Origin: Misgurnus anguillicaudatus
Lineage: Eukaryota; Chordata; Actinopteri; Cypriniformes; Cobitidae
Direction: 5' to 3'
NCBI RefSeq assembly: GCF_027580225.2
Contig: NC_073342.2
Coordinates: forward strand, 12,621,001 to 12,685,000
Length of the DNA stretch: 64,000 nt
Shown: positions 57,107 through 64,000 of the stretch, in pieces
How the letters are laid out: each line of letters begins with the position of its first letter
How positions within the stretch are numbered: position 1 is the first letter of the stretch
Translations under genes and position numbers: made by a program
The notes under the pieces: generated by a model
What the model was told of the DNA's origin: nothing
Databases searched by the model: none
The model's input: the letters and a program-made list of their open reading frames with translations, nothing else

Positions 57107-57174
57107 GGTTGCGCAGTGGTAGTGCGTTAGGCCGCCACGTGGTAGACCCGGGTTTGAGACCCGCCTAGGCCAAG
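57107..57174 (+). other. tRNA-like sequence (pol III promoter boxes), not a clear tRNA
   Basis: GGTTGCGCAGTGGTAGTGCG resembles an A box and CGGGTTTGAGACCCG a B box with a T-arm-like stem, followed by a run of seven T that could terminate RNA polymerase III. I cannot fold a proper anticodon arm. CCTAGGCCAAG after it is the complement of CTTGG...CCTAGG at 57057-57075. It may be a SINE head. Confidence 0.4.
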
Positions 57175-58383
57175 TTTTTTTATACAGTATATTGAGTATA
57201 TTGAGTTTAGGCGACCACCGTTACAAGTGCTATCATTTACCCATCAGTTATGTATGTAAGGGTATTTCTGTGGACAATTTATGCTAACAGCTGTTCATAA
57301 CTCTCTTACAGGTCTGCATCCCTCTCATCAGTAAACTATGAAGTGGAAAAACATATTCACACTCTTTGGACATAAAGTTCAAATCATTATGCAGCTCATT
57401 ATGCGAGCCTTTGTTTGCTAGCTGTCAATCAATCCTTCTCGCATACGGCCCCTCTAAACAAAAAGTGTCTTACAATTTCTAAATCAATATACTGGTTTAT
57501 GTGAATGAGTAGGCAGGATGATTTTCACATCATTTTAAAGAAAAAACTCTAGACTACTAGATTCTGTTTAGGAAAGTCTTGTTAAAACATGTTTAGTATG
57601 GGTTTTGTGGACTTATATCAGTGACTTAAAATTTTAGCTTTTTTAAAAACCACGCATAAACCTTTTTCTCTCAAAAATACAAACATGTACATACATGTAG
57701 CTCATATAATATTTTAGCCCAGTTTGTGCTGAACACAGTGGTATGAGACACTTACCATTATTATGTTATAAAGCAACTGAAAAAAGACCAAATGTAAGAG
57801 CATGTCAGAACCTCTGACAGTGTCCCAAAATGGTCGGACCCCAGAGGGTTAATATGAAATTTAGCGCGCGCACGGCAGAGAGGGAGACCTTGCGTCTGTG
57901 TGTGTGTTTGCCTCATTTAGTGCATGTAAGACAGAGAGCATCCTAATTGGCCTGTTTCAGGACATCAACCAATCAATTGTCAGTGTGGGCGGGCTTTTAT
58001 CTCTTCTCCCGAAACAAATTAATCATTGTATCTAGAAGCAGGAGTGCCATGGCAGAGGGAGAGTGCCCCAAAAATAAAAATAAAATATAAGACACATTTT
58101 ATGCCAGACTACACGAAAGTGTATCCCTGAGTTAAAATCTTGCATGGTGTAGAGTTTGTAACAGTGACTTCAGCTTTTCCCATGGCGGGTTAAATGATTG
58201 TAAAATACATGTTGAGGTGAGTTCAACAAGTTTAATTTTTATGTGCATATTTGCTAGTTGCTATTTAGACCTGTTTAAAGTTGCAATGGAATATAAATAA
58301 AAAAAAGTTTACATAAATAGTATAAGCAACTTTAATAAATTGTAAACCTGATTTACATATTTTAACATAATGAACAAATAATT

Positions 58384-58696
58384 GGGTAACACTTTACAAT
58401 AAGGTTCATTAGTTAACACATGAACTAATAATAAACTGCACTTATAGCATAAAGCAATTTTTTATCTTTGTTAATGTTAATAATACATTTATTTAAATCT
58501 TGTTAACATTAGTTAATGCACTGTGAACTAACATGAATAAACCATGAACAGCTGTATTTTTATTTACTAACGTTATCAAAGATTAACAAATACAGTAACA
58601 AATGTACTGCTGACGGTTAGTTCATGTTAGTTAATACATTAACTAATGTTAACAAATAAGAATTGAAAAAAAAGAGAATCGTAAAGTGTTGCCAAT
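58384..58696. mobile_element. Foldback MITE (GGTAACACTTTAC ends)
   Basis: GGTAACACTTTACAATAAGG at the left and CGTAAAGTGTTGCCAATAA at the right are inverted; the interior alternates TTAGTTAAC and GTTAACAAAT. This is a familiar fish dispersed repeat, non-coding. Confidence 0.8.
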
Positions 58697-58757
58697 AATT
58701 GCATAGGCCTCATGTCCAGGTTTTTTATCAGACATGGGTGGCAACCCTACTTATGAC

Positions 58758-59212
58758 GTCATCGGTCAGCGCCGTGCCGGCGCAATGAACCAGAACCCGT
58801 TGAAACCATTTGTGGTTTTTTTGTGTAGGGGAACCCATAAAATGAGATCTGTAAAAGATAACAATAATTTTTAAATTATTTTGTTATTTGTTTTTAATAT
58901 GTTATTATTCTGTTGATATTATGTTATTATTAAATGATCATAAAGGGGATGATTAAGGAAATGTAATACCTACCTGGGCAATAATGAAAGGGGCAGAGCC
59001 TGGCCTTTATAAGCCAGCCTCCAGTTTAGGGCTTGTTTACCAAGTTGAGCGAGCAAAAACCTGGTGCCTTGAGCAAAAACCTACCTGTATATTGTGGATA
59101 CTGAGAGTGAGTGTAAATATATTTGTACAGTGATTTGCGTTTTTACATTTGTTTCTTTTTTTGTTTCATCGTTGTTTTGGTACTTTGGGTTATTTCTTTT
59201 GTTCACTGTATG

Positions 59213-59216
<4 letters not shown>
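58758..59216. other. LTR-like stretch, unproven
   Basis: CCTGGCCTTTATAAGCCAGC at about 59000 has a TATA-like core and inverted arms, and AATAAA occurs at 59316. This resembles a fish LTR, but I cannot define both ends or a TSD. Confidence 0.25.

Positions 59217-59284
<68 letters not shown>
59215..59284. repeat. (TA)n microsatellite
   Basis: About 34 TA units; the Tyr-Ile frames across it are artefacts. Confidence 0.97.
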
Positions 59285-59285
<1 letters not shown>

Positions 59286-59399
59286 TCACTGCTGGATTAC
59301 TTTGGTGTACATGTAAATAAACACCACTTTACTCTGAAGAGTAGCCTACTTACAGGTTGAGCCATCATTTACTATCATTTTTTTAATTATTACACGTCC

Positions 59400-60680
59400 A
59401 ATTTATCTCAGTACCAAACACTGAGAATGTAAAAAAAATCAGGTTTGTATGATTTGTATCTTAGTAATTGTTAGTTGTGTTAGCAGGTACAATTATAAAA
59501 CTTTCTCCCCCAAAAAAATCTGGAAAATGTCACTTGCATCAGATGCCATTACAGTAACAACAGCATATTAGGGAATCCTGGATATAGAACTTGCCTACAG
59601 TAAAACAGTATTAAGAGAAGCAAACTTAGAAGTTTATAACATATACAACCTATTTGTGAAATTATTTACTGCAAATTCAAGAATAAAAATCAGTCTGTTT
59701 TGACAGAGTATTGTTTTCTGGTTTGGATCAAGGCCATCATAACTCTTTTTTAGGACATATGATGAATGTTTTATATATTTTATGAAGACAAATTTCTGAT
59801 CGTCTTGTCACTGAACTGGTATGCACTATTGCCAAGGAACACACAAAGCAATAAAATGTACCCATGAATGCCCTGTAAGCTTGATTAAATAAAAACAGGC
59901 AAAATGAATAAATGTTAATATCAAAGAGTCAAACGTTACCCTAATTTAAGTGCATATTATTTAAATGTTTGTTAGCATAAAATATAATTTATATCTAGTC
60001 ATTAATTTATGTTTGTTCAGTTTGCACACCCACTAATTAAATCTAATATTGTTTAAATTACCATAGTAATATTAAGGTGTACCATTATATTAAGGCGTAC
60101 CTGTCCAAAAGGTGTAGTCTGTTGTTTAAAGAACATTTTTTATAAACGCACATTTCATACGTATCAGTTTACTTTACAATATTAAACAGGAAATGACACA
60201 TCAAATATCATATTTTAGGATGCTTATTTCATGTACACAGAAAACTGGATGGAACATGTTTAAACAATCAAAAGCTTGCCACAGATGTTTGCTGTCTTAT
60301 CAAGAAAGATCTACAACTACAATGAACTCAGGGATATCAAACACTGCATAACCCATCATGTTAAGTTTACTCAACTGAAGAAACCAATTGCATTACATTC
60401 TATACCTTTAAAAACTAAGTTGCTGTTATTAATTGTATTTTTAACATCCACTTGTACATCTACACATTTAATAAACCCCCAGAATCTGTTAACTAAACTC
60501 AGCTAGTTTCTTTAATAATGTTTGATACAGATCACTTAAATGTGTGATGTTTATAATCCTCAAAATAGGATGAGCAAGTATGAAGAGACTGATCTCCGTC
60601 TCTTTGTACTAGCGAAATCTCCAACAAATCAACATGAAACCTTTTTTGCTGAAAAACATAAAACAGCACTTACACTCTAA
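59400..60680. other. No recognised feature
   Basis: AT-rich sequence with short frames only and no paired ends. Confidence 0.5.
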
Positions 60681-60686
60681 AATGCT

Positions 60687-60745
60687 GGGTTATTTTCAAC
60701 CCATGAAAAAGGAACAAACCCAACCAATGAGGTTGTAATTTAACC
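60687..60745. repeat. Short dispersed repeat with TGGGTTATTTTCAACCCA core
   Basis: The self-complementary GGGTTATTTTCAACCC motif is a common fish dispersed repeat end; only a fragment is here. Confidence 0.45.
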
Positions 60746-60840
60746 CAGTGGTTCTCAAACTGGGGGCCATGAGATGGTGCCAGAGGGGGCATCAGTTTTA
60801 TGGCATTTTATAAAATACATTAATTTATCATAAATTCTAT
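60746..60840. mobile_element. hAT left-end fragment
   Basis: CAGTGGTTCTCAAACTGGGG followed by GAGGGGGCATCAG is a typical vertebrate hAT terminus. No partner end is seen in the window. Confidence 0.6.
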
Positions 60841-60844
60841 GTAA

Positions 60845-62230
60845 TTAAACCTCAGAAAAAGAATTCCTTCTGGAATCCATGATATCCTTTACCAAGTAAG
60901 CTGGAGCTCCATCAACATCCAGTGGTGGGGGGTCCCTCTTCTCAGTGGTAGAACCAGGAGCGGGGTGAGCAGGTTTAAACAGTGATGTATGAAAGGAAGG
61001 AGAAATGTGATAATGAGCAGGCAACTCCAACCTGTATGTTACTGGATTTATTTGTTGCAATATACGAAAGGGGCCTACATAACGTGGACTGAGTTTTCTA
61101 CTGGGTAGCCGCAACCATAGATCTCTGGGGGATACCCATACTTTTTTCCCAGTTGATAGTTGGGGTGGGGACCCTCCTGCGATCGGCTTTAATCTTCTGG
61201 GCTCTGATTGCTCTCTGTAACCTCACATGGGCGCTATCCCACACCCTCTTACTTCTTCTGACCCAATCGTCCACTACAGGAACTTCAGATGGTTCACCGG
61301 ACCAAGGGAACATGGGAGGTTGGTATTCTAGAACACACTTGAAGGGGATGAGACCTGTAGATGAGTGAGTTAATGAGTTTCTGGCATATTCTGCCCAAGG
61401 AAGAAATTCAACCCAACGTTCTTGTTCCTGGCTACAGTATGATCTCAGGTAGCGTCCTAATTCCTGGTTAACTCTCTCCACTTGACCTTTAGCTTGGGGG
61501 TGATAGCCTGATGTTAAGCTTACATTTATGTCCAACTGTTTGCAAAAAGCTCGCCATACTCGAGGCGTGAATTGTGGACCTCTGTCTGAGACTATATCTT
61601 CTGATATACCATAAGTTCGAAATACATGATGAAACAATGCTTGTGCATTCTCCAAAGCTGTGGTAGTCCCTTTAATGGTACAAACTGACATGCTTTAGAA
61701 AATCGGTCACAAATTACAAGAATCGTAGTATACCCCTCAGAACTGGGAAGATCCGTGACAAAATCCACCACCAGATGTGGAACCAGGGTCGCTGAGGGAT
61801 GGGTAGAGGTTCCAGGAGACCAGCTGGAAGTTTTGTGTTTTTTTTAGAAATGTCATTAGAAAAACTTGGCCACCAAAATGAGTTACGCACCAGATCCTCT
61901 GAGTTCTCTGAGTACCAGGGTGTCCAGAACTCAGGGGTGTGTGTATCCACTGCATGATGCGTTGGCGAAGGGCTTCAGGAACATATTGACGTGTTGGGGA
62001 GCATTCTGGTGGTGCTGGTTCATTTTGTTGTTCTCTTTTAATCTCTTCCATGCCGTCCCACCGGATCAGTGCCACAATCACTGATGATGGTAAAATTTGC
62101 CCTTGACAGTTAACATTTTCCTCAGATTCATATCTTTGGCCTGTAGTGGTGACACCGCCACTGGATTCTGGTCAGGCGTAGTATTCTGTAATGGAGACTG
62201 ACTTGGAGAAGTAGTAGAATCCATATGCAG
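60845..62230 (-). pseudogene. Gypsy 3 (chromovirus-like) integrase remnant fused to a gag-like start
   Basis: Minus strand. From 62228 a frame starts MDSTTSPSQSPLQNTTPDQN, a gag-like leader, and within about 30 codons meets sequence that belongs at the RNase H-integrase border (ILPSSVIVALIRW in another phase). The integrase follows in pieces: [12 protein letters not shown] and SSGHPG zinc region, [16 protein letters not shown], then 61691-61098 with the second catalytic Asp ([11 protein letters not shown]) and Glu ([13 protein letters not shown]), and a chromodomain-like end ([18 protein letters not shown]) to 60845. Protease, reverse transcriptase and RNase H are gone, and frames are shifted at about 61700, 61900 and 61100. 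No LTR is found at either side. Confidence 0.8.
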
Positions 62231-62458
62231 AGATTTATAAGACAACAACAGTACAGACAAGGGCAAGGCAGTGAATCGTGGTGCAAGATACAGGCAGTGG
62301 TTCGGTAAACAAACAGGAAATGCGTATAGGAAACAAGTCCAAAACACAATTTAAGAATACAAGGTCAGAAACAGGCTGTAAATCATGCATGTGGCAAACA
62401 ATGAAGGGAATAAGAAAACGCTTGGAGACAGTGGTGAGCTGGCAATGTTGGTCTCAAT

Positions 62459-62712
62459 ATATAGAGCTTTTAACAGACCTATGGCCATCCAAAGCGCTTT
62501 ACAATTTTTGCCTCACATTCACTCATTCACTCACTCATTCATACACCGACAACTGTGTCAGCCATGCAAGGCGCCATCCAGCTCGTCGGGAGCAGCTGGG
62601 GTTAGGTGTCTTGCTCATGGACACCCCAACACTTGGTCAGGTTAAACAGGATATTGAACCACCAACCTTCCGATTTGTAGACAACCTACATGAACAACTG
62701 AGCCACTGCCGG
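62459..62712 (-). mobile_element. tRNA-derived SINE, minus strand
   Basis: Reverse complement of the SINE at 49861-50142, with tail words CCATCCAAAGCGCTTTACA and the region AGGCGCCATCCAGCTCGTCG. It is more diverged than the other copy. The long frames through it are not genes. Confidence 0.88.
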
Positions 62713-63240
62713 AAGTAGAGAGAGAAAGAGCATAGTCAATACGCGGCTGATGGCGCCCTGAGTGTTGTATGAATGGATGGCAGGTGTTACAAACTGATTC
62801 TGCTAACATTATATTTAATATAATTTTGTGCTGTTGCTTTATAGTATTTGTTTGGATTATGGATCAGTTCAATCTCCAAATACGATCTTGCCAGATGTGT
62901 CCACTTTGCCACAGGTTTCATCAAAAAACAATTCTAATCTTCTGTAACTTACATCTCATTGAATATGATTTGTTGGCATTTTAAGTATGATTTTCTGTCG
63001 ATAAAAAACAAGACTGATCATGCTTGCTAAGAAATAGCAACAGCATGTTTAGGATGCTATATTTGGGTGGCCTGTGAAAAAATTATGTCTTGTTGATTAA
63101 GAGTCACATCCTTGTTTAAACAAATAACAAATGTATTGTTTGACAGAATGTGTTACTCATAGTTTAAATAGATTGTTTAATCTCAAACACCAACAAAGAG
63201 TAAATATTTATTGTGTTCCCAAGATCTACTTGACCCTAGG
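62713..63240. other. No recognised feature
   Basis: No repeat or frame that I can assign; it leads into the candidate first exon. Confidence 0.45.
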
Positions 63241-63316
63241 CAAAATTTAAGTACCACCCTCTGATCACAAAGTAAAAGTCACTGGAAACAGGTGAGCTGG
63301 AGCAGAACGGATCTCT

Positions 63317-63395
63317 ATGGGGTCAGTGAAGATGTTCCAGATGAAGATGCTGGAATGGGCTATAGTGCTACTCGGCCTGCAGTCTGCATATGCAG
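63317..63395 (+). CDS. Candidate first coding exon with signal peptide
   Basis: ATG at 63317 opens 26 codons, MGSVKMFQMKMLEWAIVLLG then LQSAYA, and stops at GCATATGCAG|GTGAGT, a near-perfect splice donor (donor G at 63396). The peptide is a good signal sequence: short polar start, hydrophobic WAIVLLGL core and small residues at the cleavage site. The donor phase is 1, usual for leader exons of cell-surface and immunoglobulin-superfamily genes, so a secreted or membrane protein is likely. The rest of the gene would lie downstream of the window or beyond the hAT at 63555. No family can be named from this exon. A second in-frame Met at residue 9 or 11 could also start. Confidence 0.5.
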
Positions 63396-63554
63396 GTGAG
63401 TAGACTACAATAACGGATTTCAACTAAATTAATAAATAGCTCAACTGTTCTAAAAAATACTGTAAATTTATCTCTGTGTCAAGGATATTTGAAAAATGTT
63501 GGGCACACAGGGTCAGAAGAATTGGATGTTTTTTTGGCAACAACGGGTAACTAT

Positions 63555-64000
63555 TAGGGGTGTGCAGTAGACCTGTTTGAGTCGCGACTCACTCGGATCT
63601 TTAACCCGGATCTTTAAATTAACTCATGAGTCGCGAGTCTCTAGTGTCATTTACCTGGATCAGTTGAGTCCTTCTACAATTCAATGTAAAACCATAAACA
63701 GCACCACACACACAAACCTCTTTCAACATTATTGATGAGACTTCGCTCGCACTACAGATCCACTCGTAACCGGCTGATCTGTGCGAGAACTGACCCGAGA
63801 TTCTCACTCAGAGCGGGAAACATTGCAAACTTGAGAGACCCGCGGATCCGCGTGAGCCGCGAATTGCCCCGAGATTCTCACTCAGAGCCGGAGCCGCGAA
63901 CTGACCCGAGATTCTCACTCAGAGCCGGAAACATTGCAAACTCGAGAGATCTGCAAATCTGCTCTGACTCGAGAATCTTTCAACTCGTAACCGGCTGATC
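63555..64000. mobile_element. Left end of a hAT running off the window, with tandem repeats
   Basis: TAGGGGTGTGCAGTAGACC is a hAT-style left terminus preceded by TAACTAT. Inside, GAGATTCTCACTCAGAGC recurs three times and ACTCGTAACCGGCTGATC occurs at 63762 and 63983, giving a period near 220 bp. Confidence 0.6.

Larger units (their letters stand above)
55846..57848. mobile_element. TTAA-targeted element, complete, 2.0 kb
   Basis: Ends CCCCCAGGGGTC and GACCCCAGAGGG between TTAA at 55842-55845 and 57849-57852. Left part resembles 36805 onward and right part resembles 31040-31491, so it is the reference for those two partial copies. No transposase is recognised. Confidence 0.75.
55731..58749. 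mobile_element. hAT element with TSD CTTATGAC
   Basis: Perfect 13-bp ends TAGGGTTGCCACC and GGTGGCAACCCTA, exact TSDs CTTATGAC at 55723-55730 and 58750-58757. It contains a TTAA element and a foldback MITE. No transposase. Confidence 0.93.

Noticed and set aside
57107..57174. Functional tRNA gene
   Set aside because: The D- and T-like motifs exist but no acceptable anticodon arm or acceptor stem can be drawn by eye.
62278..62718. 146-codon plus-strand frame
   Set aside because: It reads through the reverse SINE and gypsy 3 leader; not a conserved protein.

Overview
This window is vertebrate, almost certainly teleost, and probably cyprinid, DNA. It is dominated by class II transposons: many hAT elements with 8-bp target-site duplications (TSDs), Tc1/mariner-like elements with TA targets, and TTAA-targeted elements. 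It also holds Ty3/gypsy and Ty1/copia retrotransposons, a tRNA-derived SINE family and long (GT)n microsatellites. I see no bacterial or organellar gene. The only candidate host-gene sequence is one signal-peptide-like first exon at 63317-63395 (+). The fish and cyprinid assignments are inferred from repeat content, not from a diagnostic gene.

Layout. 1-943: array of short hairpin-forming repeats. 1016-1580: two abutting copies of one LTR. 1650-30261: one outer hAT element, bounded by an exact 8-bp TSD, swollen to 28.6 kb by nested insertions: at least five further hATs, three Tc1-like elements, a TTAA element, foldback elements and a 10-kb gypsy element on the minus strand. 30671-31491: a microsatellite-flanked repeat and the right half of a TTAA element. 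31492-35750: a young copia element. 35758-43977: a long-TIR element flanked by TCAA/TTAA and filled with further DNA transposons. 44221-44890: a LINE endonuclease fragment. 46339-51373: a hAT carrying a second, deleted gypsy element with a SINE in its gag. 52430-52931: a gypsy solo LTR. 53453-58749: more hAT and TTAA elements. 60845-62230: remnant of a third gypsy (chromovirus-like). 63317-63395: the candidate exon. 63555-64000: the left end of another hAT that runs off the window.

Most notable result. Inside the outer hAT, three nested elements are each broken into two pieces lying in opposite orientation. In two of them the 8-bp TSD beside one end is the exact reverse complement of the TSD beside the other end (GTGTATGG/CCATACAC and ATGATAGA/TCTATCAT); in the third it matches 7 of 8. 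A single inversion of about 9.4 kb (breakpoints about 8.58-8.93 kb and 18.0-18.37 kb) rejoins all three, including the two halves of a hAT transposase that are otherwise complementary and on opposite strands.

How the coding regions relate. Every recognisable protein is transposon machinery and nearly all of it is damaged: a Tc1-like transposase with a long open frame but no first catalytic Asp, a gypsy integrase with Glu changed to Gly, a gypsy reverse transcriptase with YIDD changed to YIND, and a copia polyprotein with a protease-integrase deletion. The copia reverse transcriptase/RNase H frame (750 codons) is the best preserved. Nested insertions give a relative age order that could be read as a local history of transposition waves.
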